DNA of 64,000 nt, from positions 1,681,582-1,745,581 of the forward strand of contig NC_063262.1 in NCBI RefSeq assembly GCF_019578655.1, in the 5' to 3' direction. The notes below the pieces were generated by a model that ran no database searches, was not told the origin of the DNA, and was given only the letters and a program-made list of their open reading frames with translations. This DNA is from Ricinus communis (Eukaryota > Streptophyta > Magnoliopsida > Malpighiales > Euphorbiaceae). A program made the position numbers and the translations under genes. Position 1 is the first letter of the stretch, and each line of letters starts with the position of its first letter. Of this stretch, positions 16,001 through 31,566 are shown piece after piece.

Positions 16001-18329
16001 AGTGAAGGTGGAGGATGCCCAGCCTTCTTTAGCAGAAGCATAAAGAACAGGAAAATCGAGCTGTTCCTCTAAAGCAAGCACAAAATACAGTTATTGACTA
16101 GTATGAAGTTCATCAATAAAGTACGTAAGAAACTGCTGAAGGATGTCAAATCGAAAAGGTTTCAATTTCCTAAATCTTTTTTACCTGTGGCACCAAGGTT
16201 TGCGAATAGATCAAAAACAAGGCTCTCAACTTCATTACACATTTCCTCGGACACCGCGTGAAATGATGACGAAAAAGTGAGATAAATCTAAATAAAAATT
16301 GTCATATCACGGAGAATTTTAATCTTCTAATACAAATGCAAACAACAAGGAAATCATACATAAGCAATTTCAGTAAATTGTCTTGTCCTAATTCTTGGCT
16401 TTATATTAGTGTCCTACATAAAATGTTTTCAAATGTAAATTTGAGCTCCAAACACCCAATAACCAACAATAATACAAATCTTAAGTTGGAGGAAAATGTT
16501 CAAGGAAAGTCATAGTAGTAGAGAACATAACTTAAAATACAATGCCGAGACAAATTAACAGAGTATAAGAATGGCATGGAAAACTAATTTCAAAGTAGGA
16601 CATAAACACAGAGACATTTAACCCCATATACATAAATGATAACAGCTCGACACCCCAACTTTTTTACACTTCAAGCTCAATATTTTGTTCCTACCATAAG
16701 AGCATGTCATCACATGGTAATCCACTCTTCATAAACCAAGAATATAAAAGTACAAAAATGAGTGATAAAAGCATACCTGCAGGCCTATCTACTTTGTTTA
16801 AAAGTAGAATAGGGCGCAGCCCATACTTCAATGCTTTAGCAAGAACAAATTTTGTCTGTGCAAGTGGACCTTCACCAGCATCTACAACTAACACTGCTCC
16901 TTCAACCATCCCAACCACCCGCTCAACCTATGATCATTAAAACCAAGTTATGCAAAGATCACCATTAAGAATCCCATATTGATTCGCAAAGTGGCAGATT
17001 AGTTTCGAAATTGAACAAAGCCAAACTCTGCCTGAAATGCAAATTAATCACTTCTAGACTAACATTTGGATTCTAATTTATTAATTCAGAATTTCTTTTT
17101 CTGCTCCTTAAATAGTGCCTTAAGAAAATTATAATAGAACCCAGAGAAGAAGATAAATTTGATACAATTCAACTATATATGTCATTTGACTATTCCTGTC
17201 AATTTCTATTATCCACTAAAAAAATTCCAGGCTTTTCCTTACCAATATTCATTAGTGTAATAAACTATTTGAGCCCATACTGCTAATATAATTTTCATTT
17301 ATTTAGACCTTCATTTAGAACCATGCTGCAGGTCTCATTGATAAGAATCCAAGGATATAACTAGGGAGGAATCATCTTTCTAGTGAAAAAGAAAACATCT
17401 AAAAGGAGGGCATACTTCACCACCAAAATCAGCATGTCCAGGTGTATCAACCATGTTCAGCTCATTCTCTTTCCATGAAATGGATGTAACCTGCATTACA
17501 TACAATAATTCCTTCATGAGATATAAAAGCCAGGCCTTGTTTGAAATAATTCATTTGCAAGAATTCAATTCAAATTATGTGCCTTTTGGCATGATATAAT
17601 ATGTTCCAGAACTCCCTTTTCTTTTTGTACAAGTTGAAACAATTGAAGTTTTAGCAACTATAGTGTCCAGCACGGAATGAAATAGAAGCTGGTTCAACAG
17701 GCAGCTTCTGAAAACGCAGTGCACCCAGGTAAATAAGTAACGAGATGATTACAGAGGTTAAACGAGCATCCCACACCCAAAATGTTCCCGACATAGGTCT
17801 TCCCCGAAACCCCCCCAGTTTCCCAAACAGGAGAATTAACTACCCAGAATTCAATTGAACCATTGAAAATCTACTCAAATCACATTGATAAAGAACACAT
17901 AAACTAAAATTTATCAAATGTAAAGTAGTACGGACATGAATCAAACATCCAGTAATACCATTTTGAAAGAAGAGCAAGCATTGCTTATAAGAAAGTTAGG
18001 ATTTAAGATAAAATTAAAACCTTAGAGGCAATAGTGATACCACGCTCACGCTCAAGACTAATAGAGTCCATGGCACGCTCGTGAGGTATATCAGCTCCGC
18101 ACTGCCTTAATAAACGGTCCATAAGTGTTGTCTTTCCGTGATCCACATGAGCTATTACTGCTACGTTTCGCAACCGGCTCGGGTCTAACGATGGATTTGG
18201 TGCTGCTGACGTGGAGGTGGCGGCGGCTGAGGCAGAAGCCGCCGAGAAGGCGCGCGAGAGAAGAGAAGAAGAAGAAGAAAAAGATTTTCTGGTGGAGGAA
18301 CTGAGATAGCGAAGTAGAGGACCTGCCAT
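7052..18329 (-). CDS. EMB2785: TypA/BipA-like organellar elongation-factor GTPase (EMB2785 type)
   Basis: This is a translation-factor GTPase of the TypA/BipA family, most like Arabidopsis At2g31060. Nineteen exons run right to left: 18329-18021, 17490-17416, 16927-16777, 16253-16185, 16068-15896, 14943-14804, 14241-14116, 13051-12953, 12821-12701, 12544-12481, 11863-11809, 11728-11604, 10562-10490, 9967-9918, 9012-8926, 8128-8078, 7995-7912, 7481-7431 and 7135-7052, about 662 codons. The Ser/Ala/Arg-rich N-terminus looks like an organelle transit peptide. G1 is AHVDHGKT, switch [11 protein letters not shown] and G4 NKVD; the C-terminal BipA part includes [27 protein letters not shown] and [16 protein letters not shown]. 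Three defects stand out: exon 6 (140 nt) and exon 13 (73 nt) are each one base short of keeping frame, and the exon 4 acceptor reads GG where AG is expected. The rest is strongly conserved. Confidence 0.9.
8309..8587. mobile_element. MITE-like element in TypA-like gene intron
   Basis: A stretch of about 280 bp is flanked by imperfect inverted repeats: ACGTGTTTGATACC at the left and, read on the other strand, AACGTGTTTGGTACC at the right. The interior is AT-rich and non-coding. Size and termini suit a non-autonomous hAT-type MITE. No clean target-site duplication was seen. It lies in the intron between exons 15 and 16. Confidence 0.5.
9420..9600. repeat. GC-rich repeat-like island inside an intron
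   Basis: About 180 bp in the intron between exons 14 and 15 is far richer in G+C than its surroundings and contains repeated GGCC-type words (GGCTGGCCGAACC, GGGCCAGGCCGGG, GCCGGTTGGGCC). This looks like a transposon or retroelement fragment. No ends could be defined. Confidence 0.35.
13507..13532. repeat. Poly-A tract
   Basis: An uninterrupted run of about 26 A within an intron of the TypA-like gene. It may be the tail of an inserted retroelement, but no body was recognised. Confidence 0.5.
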
Positions 18330-19468
18330 TTCTGTGTTTAGAAATGGCACCGAGTTTTTTTCTTTTTGTTTTCTCTTTTTATAGTTCAATTTTAGTCCTT
18401 AGTTTGGGCGTTTGTCTTTCTTTTTTTTTCTTTTTTCTTTTCTTTTTGAGGTTTTTGGCTGGGACTTATGGTGGTAGGGTTTAAGCCTTCACAGAGGAAA
18501 GAGACCAAATGGGATATTCTCATGAAAAAATATCAAGAATTTCTAAAATTCTTAAAAAACCGGAAAGAAAAAAAACACTTATAAGAAGTATGAGCCGGGT
18601 CGAAAATAAATAATAAATTAAAAAATAAAAGAATTACTAACTAAACAATTTAAATAGAATACACATTTTATACTAATTGCAACTTAGTATTTTACAATGC
18701 TAAATTGAGATGTTGGTAATTAAAACGATATTTAAAATAAATATCATAGATAAAAATAATTAAAAAAAAAAAAAAGAATCTGCTGTATTTGAAGAAATGT
18801 AGCACTAATTTAATTAAAATTTCTAGGTGCTAATTTTAGTTCATAATCTAATTCGATACATTTTACATTTTATGCTAGATTTGATAAAAACATGAAAGTA
18901 TAGATTTGTTCAGATAATTAAGTCTTCATTTTTGTGTATCGTAACAAAAAATAAAATAAACATTAATTGCCTATGTAAATTGAACTACTAAGTCCACTTC
19001 GAAAAATTCTAACCAGTTATACAGACATGTAACATTATCTACTAATTATTGTATTTAATATTGATCAGTGGTTAACGGGGATAAGAAAACCAGCCAATGC
19101 AAATGAAAAGCAGACACTATAGCTGTTAGCAAGATCCATTCTCACAGCAGTGAGTACTGAATATAGCATTGGTAGATTCATAATTTTCACTCTGGAGAAT
19201 TCAGATCATACTCCATCACTAGTGCTTTTGTGTTATGGTAGGTGTAAAATCAATTTTAGCTTTGAGATTCAAGGACTTCTGATATTGATACTTCAGAACA
19301 GTACTCAAACTTGATTATCAGTAACATATATATTCCAAGTAATTATAACATATTACATTACAGAAAGCAAAGAAGTTTAGTGAAAAATGTAGTACAAGAA
19401 GAAGAAGAAGAAAAAAATAAAAGGCCAGAGAGACAGAGTACTGGCATGTTAACAATGGAAGAATTGAT
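18330..19468. other. Intergenic: promoter of TypA-like gene and ROP 3' flank
   Basis: Immediately upstream of the TypA-like ATG there is a C/T-rich run on the + strand (about 18415-18450), typical of a plant leader. The rest is AT-rich with no coding signal. The right edge is the 3' flank of the ROP gene. Confidence 0.35.
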
Positions 19469-24166
<4,698 letters not shown>

Positions 24167-25249
24167 ATGCAAAGGAATGGTAACAATGGCACGGCGGTAC
24201 CGGGAACACATGCGGCATGTGCTTCCTGCAAGCATCAGAGGAAGAAGTGCGGTGAGGATTGCATTTTGCACCCATATTTTCCGGCAGAAAAGAGTCAGGA
24301 ATTCCAAGCTGTTCACAGAGTGTTTGGCGTAAGCAATGTTATGAAATTAATAAGAAGTGTTGGAGTTGAGGATCGGCAGAGACTGGCGGAGTCTTTGATT
24401 TGGGAAGCTTCTTGCAGACAGAAAGACCCAGTTTTAGGTCCTTTTGGAGAGTATACAAAAGTTTCAGATGAACTTAAGTTGTATAAAACCCATATGCTAA
24501 CTCAAACGCACCAGCATCATCAATTGGTCACGGTGGCAAATCACCAGAATCAACTGCTAATGCCGCCTACACCGCCGCAGCAGAGCATGATGTACAAGCC
24601 ACCGATCGGTTGGCATGGTGCTAATGGAATGAAGAGTGCCGGAATTGGACGTGGAGGAGGAGGCGGATATGCTTATAGCCATGATAATGGGAATATTGAT
24701 CCAGCTTCATGTACTTATACCAACTTCAGTTATAACAATAACAATAATGTGCAAGGATTAGATAAAGTTAAAAAACAAGAAAGAGATGTTAGTACTCGTC
24801 TCGTTACATCTCAGCAGCCATTGCAGCAGCAGCATCATTCTGTTACTAATTCATTTAGCGAGCAGCAGTACTACCTTTCAGGTAACTCAACCATGTTTCT
24901 TTATTTTTGTATTTATGGGCGGTTCCTATGAACCATTGGCTAGGTAGTTATCTTCTTACACTCAGGGCGAAGAAGGGGAATCAAATCCAAGACCTCTTGT
25001 CCCCATGAGCAAATCACTCTTAAAGCCCTTATTTAAGTTGGTTCTGTAGTTGCCTTCCTTTGTGTTGGGGGCTAAGCAGCTTGCTAATGCAAAAGGCAGA
25101 TGCTTGTTAATTTGTTCCCTTGGGTTAATTATTGAAGCCAATGAAACTAATATCATATACTATCCATCTTTGTCTGTTTTATCGCAGGCCAGTATGGTTC
25201 TATTAATGGCAAGAAGATGGATACTACGCTATGGGAGACTGGACCATAA
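24167..25249 (+). CDS. LOB-domain (LBD/AS2-like) transcription factor
   Basis: This is a plant-specific DNA-binding regulator of 258 residues. Exons are 24167-24881 and 25188-25249, with a GT-AG intron in phase 1. The ATG at 24167 was chosen because it directly precedes the LOB domain; an in-frame upstream ATG at 24149 would add only six residues. The zinc-binding C block is C18-x2-C21-x6-C28-x3-C32 (CASCKHQRKKCGEDC), followed by the GAS-like block with FGVSNVMKLI and the DPVLGPFGEY segment. The C-terminal half is rich in Gln, Asn, His and Gly. The sequence recalls the LBD22/LBD27 side of the family, but the exact orthologue is not settled. If the intron is kept, translation ends 17 codons later at 24931, giving a different tail. 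Confidence 0.88.
24940..25075 (-). repeat. Possible tRNA-derived SINE fragment in LBD intron
   Basis: Read on the - strand, this intronic stretch has a box-B-like GGATTTGATTCCCC next to a GCTCATGGGGACAAGAGG segment, a pattern common in plant tRNA-derived SINEs. No poly-A tail or target duplication was identified, so this is weak. Confidence 0.25.
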
Positions 25250-26515
25250 GATTTCTACCCTTCTAATCATGGAACTGATCATACTTGCAATTAAGTAAAT
25301 TTGGTTATATTTGCTGAAACTATAGGGGCAGGCATAGAAGAATACTTTTGTTTTTAAAGAAAAAAGAATAATTTATTGATTCATATTTGATTGTATGCTG
25401 ATCATCTTATTCTTATCTAATCTATCCAATCTTTTAGCCGATCTTAGTTATCCCCACTTGAACTGGACAGTCTACTGATCAATTTTTGTTCAGGAATTCG
25501 GGGAAGGAGTCCGCATGTTCATAGAATATGACATTGGTATCTAAATAAATTTCTTCCTTATTTTATTTTTAGATTTATTTTAGGAATTTGTTATTGATAT
25601 TTGATAGATCCAGCAAACTTGGTACTCCATCAATGCTGAATCTCATCCAATGAGGATTTCTTTGGACGGAAAGTAAGCTGCTGATCACTTGCTGGCCTAA
25701 GCATATCATAATTCATATATAATACTTATTTTATTTGAGAGATTTTCTTTTTTCGCTTTCATAAATTTATTGTTCTGATAAGTGGGGAGGATGTCGGCAA
25801 AGAGAAGCCCTGAAATTTTGCCTGCTTGAGAACCTGTTAATCACCATTTTGCAGAAGGTTTTACAGATGAGTTACTACAGTATATAAAAAGGAAACTATA
25901 TTGCTTCTACAAGCTGACACTTAGCACGAAACACCAGAGATGTTATATGCTAAACGACGACTGCTGCAAGGCCACATAAGACAGGAAGCTTGACACTAGA
26001 TCCTGTGGATAAAAAATAAAAAGAGAAGAAGAAAAAACCTTTTTCTCTTGAATGATTTCTTGTATGGTGACATAACCAATGTGCACTTGATACCCTTTGT
26101 CAGGATAGAAGTTTCTTTACAAGAAATTCATATAATTGTCAGTACTTCTCCACAAGGATCCCAATAATTTCATTCTTGCAAATTACAACATCAAATTTCT
26201 TTTTCTGTCTTGCTTCTAATCCAAGATGGCAAAATTCTTTTTTTCTTTCTGTATAAAACAATAATTCATTTAGTTTCTGGTATCTATATTTTGGTTTCGT
26301 GAACTTCAATTCAATGATGAGTATCAGAATTAATTTAACATAAAGAAGGAAAAGAATTTAAAAATAAATGGGGTTTGCATAGAATTTTCAGTCAACCCAT
26401 TGACAAAAAAGAAAAGGAGAGACTGACTTTTGGGTCTAAGTCCATATCAACCTTTGCAACATGCAGAGCCCAAAGATTGATTCAAATAAGTTTGATTAGC
26501 AAATTCCCAAGGAAA
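25250..26515. other. Intergenic region with LBD 3' flank and promoter of PRKCSH-like gene
   Basis: No convincing coding sequence is seen. The left part is LBD 3' flank. An open frame extends in frame upstream of the next gene's start (from 26375) but lacks the look of a conserved N-terminus. Confidence 0.35.
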
Positions 26516-28291
26516 ATGGAGATGACCCATTTCAGTTTCAGACTCCACAACTTCATCCCCTTCTCTCTCATCTCCTTCTATTTCTTTATACCCTTTGCTC
26601 ATTCCAAATCATCTCTTCTCGGTGTCCACCCTTTAGGTCTGTCAGTGAACCCAGATCGCCGATTTGCATATTATTACTGATTTCATGTCAATTGTGTTCC
26701 TTTTATACTAAACTTGATGCCTTTACCTTTTTGCAGATGAGAAGTACTTTGCTTCAAGGGTTATCCAGTGCAAGGACGGCTCAAAATCCTTCACTAGAGA
26801 TTGTTTCAATGATAATTTCTGTGATTGTGTTGATGGGACGGATGAACCCGGTACTCACCTGTCTGTTTTTCTTGCTATTACAATATCGCTGCTCTAAAGT
26901 TTCACTTCTTTTTTTTCTTTTCAAGTTATGGGTATCTAACTTATGGATATGACATATGCAACTTAGTTCAAAGTGGATTGATTTTGTTAATGTCATATGT
27001 AAAATTAGACCCGTTAGCTGGTAGGTTCTCGTTTCTTATTTACACTGGCAATGCATGTTTAATTGTGAATTTGTGAGTTCATCATAATTTTTCAGTGAGT
27101 GATGAAATTAAGATAGGTGGAAGTCGAAGTGGTCTTATGTGATGATCTTCAAGATAAACTTTGTTCACATGGGCTTTTAATTCTACTAAATTAATTTACT
27201 TTTTGTTCTCTTTATTTCTCAGTGAATCATTTCTAGCTGCCACTTTGATTTTTCCTACAGGAACTTCAGCCTGTCCCAGAGGCAAATTTTATTGCAGGAA
27301 TTTAGGAAGTAAACCTCAGTTTATTTTTTCATCTCGTGTTAATGATCAAATTTGTGGTGAGTATAATCATAAATTCTGATTATTTCCATTCTCTTTACTG
27401 GTTAGTTAAGGCTTATTTGCCAGCTATTCCTCAGCGGATAGATGCTTCAGGTGCAGTAACCTAAGTTTTATGATTTAATGCCTCCCTGAATTTGAAATTT
27501 TCTGTATCATTTAAGGGAAGAGTTTCTAGCTTCATTGGGATGAATCACTTGTTTTAAAAATCTACTTGCCTTGTTAAGTTGTCCATGATTATTATTAGAA
27601 TCTGGCATGACTGTGAATATTGAATACTGTGTCTATGTTCACTTACTCCAGTCCCAGTTTATGTAATAATATGAAGTTTGATTTTTCCTTTAGATTAATT
27701 AGCTTGGGTTCAATGTTATGTGTACAATTTGAGTTTCTGTCTATTAAACTTTGTAGATTGCTGTGATGGAAGTGATGAGTATGATAGTAGTGTCAACTGC
27801 CCGAACACGTGTGTCATGGGTGGTGACCTGAATTACAGGATTGGAAGTCGTATCTCATCTATTGATGTAAATGAATCAAAAGAGACAGTTCTTCGGGAGG
27901 ATCTGTTGCATAAGGCTACAGGTATTCTTTTTGTAACAACATTTATTATTTTTCTTTTAAGCTGACATCAGTTACAGGTGACGGAAATAAGGTTTTACTT
28001 GGTGACTCCAGCGTTGCAGATGGTAATAATCCTGCAGGTGGTTCTCCTTGGTTGCGTGCTGATATATCGATTATTTCGTCGGCGTGCCAAATTAAAAAGA
28101 AGGCATTATCAATGAAGAACCCGGTTGATGTATTCCGCAGGGTCTACTTTCTGGGGGTCCAATTTCTGCGTGATTGCTTACAATTTATAGTGCCATATTG
28201 TGGTTCGTATATCAGTAACTGCAGTTTCTTGTTGATATGCTCCGATATCCATTACATGATCAACATTCTTCCAGAAGTTTCCCCTTCCTGA
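26516..28291 (+). CDS. Short glucosidase-II-beta/PRKCSH-like protein
   Basis: Five exons (26516-26636, 26737-26850, 27261-27356, 27757-27921, 27978-28291) give 269 residues in one frame. A hydrophobic signal peptide (about residues 10-30) is followed by two LDL-receptor-class-A-like, Cys/Asp-rich modules: [22 protein letters not shown] and then [22 protein letters not shown]. This arrangement is the N-terminal part of glucosidase II beta subunit, which holds the catalytic alpha subunit in the ER. The protein stops well short of that family's length and lacks the C-terminal mannose-receptor-homology domain. Its last ~80 residues contain a hydrophobic Cys-rich stretch ([16 protein letters not shown]) that could be membrane-associated. 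It resembles the short Arabidopsis protein At2g42390, and its neighbourhood agrees. Function is likely ER-luminal but unproven. Confidence 0.8.
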
Positions 28292-29517
28292 CGCAAACTA
28301 TATTCAGCAGTGAAGCTTGACAGGAACTAGACTATGTATGCAGGTTGATGCATTAGTTATACGAACGGCACAAGTGCTTATTTTTCATGTAGAAACATGT
28401 TTGTCCTGTTGGCAACACCCGCAGGCAGCAGCATCAGAAATTTCACTGACTACTAATGGCAGATTAAAAGTTTAGACAGAATCGATTCAGGGTGTATTTG
28501 AGTCAGATGACAGATATTAATTTGTATTGAGAGTATATTCAATTTCTGGTTGGTATGCTTTTCTTGTTCTTCTGGAATTAGTATACCAAGTTACCTATAG
28601 AATATCTGAACTGAAAAAATTGAAAACCTAAAATTCACCCCAAAAAGAAAACCGAACTGAACCGAATAGGATCAATCAAATTGAACTAAATTAAATCAAA
28701 AATTTCAATTTGATTTGGTTTGGTTCTGTTTTTTTTTTTGTTTGTTTTTAATTTGTTAAATTAAAGTATAAATTATAAATCATTTCTTTTATTTTTAAAG
28801 TACTTATTATAAAAATACACTTATATTTTACATATGTATATCAATAAAATAATTTATTATACTATAAATAAATAAATTAAATAATGTAAAGTACTTTCAA
28901 AATATTAAATACCATAGCCTATGTATAAATATTTTTAGTATAAGAACTTCTGTCAATTTGTTTTTATCGACTTCTTTTGGCAAAAAGACTGAACAGAATT
29001 GAAATATATTTGCTTTTTTATGATGTTTTAAATAAAATTGAATTTTTTTACAATAAAATAAATTATCGAACTAATTGGCTGCATTATATATAATGTTGTG
29101 TGCACTTATGAAAGAAAAAAAAAAAGAGAAATCTACAATCAATAAAAGAAAATGTGTTGCTAAATGGATCAACTTAATCCGAATCTATTTGAAAAAATGA
29201 GAAGTAAAATCATCAAAACGCCCTTAATAATTTTAGGCCCTATAACATAATAAAAGAAATTGCCATAAAAACCGCACATGTTGCCGCTAAAAATTTTGTC
29301 AAAAATCTGTCTTTTTTTCACTCTATTATTTAATTACCAGTATTAGAATCTCACTCTTTAATAAAAAGATTATGGAAAACTAAAGCAATTTAATTTCAAT
29401 AGCTAGATAGTTAATTCAATTTAGTTTCTAGATTGCTTTAAAACTAGTATATGGTGAAAGGTTTTTGGGTTTGCCAAATAAAATCAAAACCTATAAACTA
29501 AGTCCAGTATCTCTTCC

Positions 29518-29546
<29 letters not shown>
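29518..29546. repeat. (TA)n microsatellite
   Basis: A continuous TA dinucleotide run of about 29 bases, seen directly. Confidence 0.9.
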
Positions 29547-29549
<3 letters not shown>

Positions 29550-29779
29550 CAGAGAGATCAATTAATGGAGGAGATATTTGAGTTTAGTAAAGACGACAGC
29601 TTAATAGAAGGTCGTGATAGAAGTTATGGTAATCCAGATGCAGTAAGTAATGAATGAAGAAGAAAAGACGGAAGTATCGGCTATGCATGGAAAGAGGCAC
29701 AAGTTGCCGATTCTAAAGAAAATGAAATAGAATATGATTTTGTTAAAAATTTAAATGACTCAATAAGTTAATTGCCGTT

Positions 29780-30130
29780 TTACAAATAAACAAGAAAAAA
29801 ATGCAACCGCGTAGAAAAATTAGAAAAAAAATCACAAAGAACATAGAAAATTCAGTGACAAAGAGGAAGAGAGAAAAAAAGAATAGAAAGTGGATAAAAA
29901 CATAAAAAAAACTCAAAAAGAGAGATAGAGAGAAAGATAAATTTAAAATAATAGGGTAAAAAATTATATAGATTGAAGAACATAAAAGACTTGGCGACAA
30001 AGATGAAAAGGAAAAGAAAAGAGAGAGTGGGTAAGAACATAAAAAAAAAAAAAAACTTAAAGAGAAAAAGAAAATTAAAATAATAGAGTAAGGGAGAGAG
30101 AATTTGAGTAAATGAGAAAGACGGATTGAA
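29780..30130. repeat. Degenerate purine-rich repeat, about 140-bp period
   Basis: An A/G-rich stretch contains at least two diverged copies of a unit of roughly 140 bp. Shared landmarks are GACAAAGA at about 29857 and 29996, followed in each copy by an A-run and TAAAATAATAG. The long - strand open frame here (29743-30165) is Phe/Leu/Ser low complexity and is not a gene. Confidence 0.5.
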
Positions 30131-30558
30131 TGAGAGAGGTTGAGTGATTCAAGGTCATTTAACACTAGCTTTAATTAAAAGAGAAACTATTTCTTATTTT
30201 CAAATTTTAAATTCTATACAAAATTTTAACCCTAAATTAAAATTTCATTGAAGGCAGATTATTAGATATGACTCCACAAAAAAATCAAAAACTTTACTAA
30301 AAGGATATTGTGATCCGGATCAAATTGATTACCCTACAAGAAAATTGAAAAGGCTTCTAAACGAAAAACTGAAGGCATTCAACTGCTAAAGTTCCAAGTG
30401 GCTGGGACTTGAATAATTTTTTACGGATATTTGTAAAATATCACTATAAATTACAATTGGCGAGCTGTTTAGCATGGACGGTGACCAGTGCGAGGAGGGA
30501 TATGGCCACCACCTGCTTGACAATATTCTTTTATGTTGGTACCTTTGATCTATCGAAA

Positions 30559-31566
30559 ATGATAGTCAGAGCAGCAATAAAGCTTCATCAAATAGCCTTC
30601 AACTTTTCTTTATGTCGTTCAATCTCTTCACTCGAACGATCAATCAAAGCTGCAATTGAAACCGAGTCCTATCAAGAAATCCCTGACCTACTAATTTCCT
30701 CAAAAATTCAATCTTTACACAACCCAAATCCTTTTTCCTTCTTGTCTACCTTCCCTTTGAATCAAAGAACGCATATAATTGATAAAATCTTACAATCTTT
30801 TATCACTATAAGACCTCACTCTCGCCTCAAGCTTGTCTATTCTTGTCTGCTTTCTCATACCCTTCAAAGTCCCAATCCTCTACCTCTTGCTCTAGCAATT
30901 CTCCAGCGTGGTTTTCGATCTGGGTTTATGCCTGAACCACAAATTCGTCTTTTTTTAACTTCTGCTTGGCTTAATACAAGAGTGCAACTTCATACTGTTG
31001 CTGGGATTCTGTTGGAAATGGAGTCTATTGGGTATTATCCTGATTGCGGCATCTGCAATTATATTATTTATTCTCTTTGTTCTGTTGATCAGTTACCTGA
31101 GGCAGTTAAAGTTCTGAAGGGTATGAGTGGTGCAGGTTGTGTTCCTGATTTGGAATGTTACGATACTGTTATTGGCTCAATGAGTAAAGCAAGAAAAACT
31201 GTTGATGCAGTTGAGATAATGAAGGAAATGGTAGTGAAAGTTGGACTGAATCCAAGGCAGGGGACTATGATGAAATTAGCAGCTGCTTTGCGAGCGAATA
31301 GAGAGATATTGATAGCAGTTGAGCTAATTGAGTTCTTGGAGAGAGAGGGTTGTGTTGTGGGATTTGGATGTTATCAGCTTGTTCTCGAGGGATGCTTAGA
31401 ACGTAAAGAGTATATTCTGGCTGCAAAAGTTGTGATGAGGATGACAGATAAAGGGTTTATACCTTATATCAAGGTCAGACAAAAGGTGGTTGAGGGGCTG
31501 ATTGATGCTGATGCATGGAATATTGCTTGTACTGTGAGGCAAAGATTTGCAGAATTGAGTTCGTAG
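30559..31566 (+). CDS. Pentatricopeptide repeat (PPR) protein
   Basis: A single-exon gene of 335 residues from the ATG at 30559 (MIVRAAIKLHQ). An in-frame ATG about 60 bp upstream is possible, and the open frame extends further back only through a non-ATG start. Tandem ~35-residue helical units are visible, with typical PPR cores such as PDCGICNYIIYSLCSVDQL, PDLECYDTVIGSMSKARKT and CYQLVLEGCLERKEY, each ending in a KxMxxKG-like turn (VLKGMSGAGCVPD, MRMTDKGFIP). P-type PPR proteins bind RNA in mitochondria or plastids. The Arg/Ser-rich N-terminus suits organelle targeting. It recalls Arabidopsis At1g06270 in length and style. The frame is intact. Confidence 0.85.
   Translation: MIVRAAIKLHQIAFNFSLCRSISSLERSIKAAIETESYQEIPDLLISSKIQSLHNPNPFSFLSTFPLNQRTHIIDKILQSFITIRPHSRLKLVYSCLLSHTLQSPNPLPLALAILQRGFRSGFMPEPQIRLFLTSAWLNTRVQLHTVAGILLEMESIGYYPDCGICNYIIYSLCSVDQLPEAVKVLKGMSGAGCVPDLECYDTVIGSMSKARKTVDAVEIMKEMVVKVGLNPRQGTMMKLAAALRANREILIAVELIEFLEREGCVVGFGCYQLVLEGCLERKEYILAAKVVMRMTDKGFIPYIKVRQKVVEGLIDADAWNIACTVRQRFAELSS

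Larger units (their letters stand above)
28292..30558. other. Intergenic, repeat-rich
   Basis: This holds the 3' flank of the PRKCSH-like gene, an AACCGAACTGAACCGAAT / GATTTGGTTTGGTTCTG inverted motif near 28650-28730 typical of degenerate plant transposon ends, a TA microsatellite and a purine-rich repeat. A 30-codon open frame at about 29564 (MEEIFEFSKDD...) has no support. Confidence 0.35.

Noticed and set aside
18003..18020. Extension of the first TypA-like exon to 18003
   Set aside because: A GT donor at 18020-18019 and homology end the exon at 18021; the extra codons are intron.
29743..30165. 140-codon open frame on the - strand
   Set aside because: Composition is almost only Phe, Leu, Ser and Ile, the reverse reading of a purine-rich repeat; no domain-like pattern.
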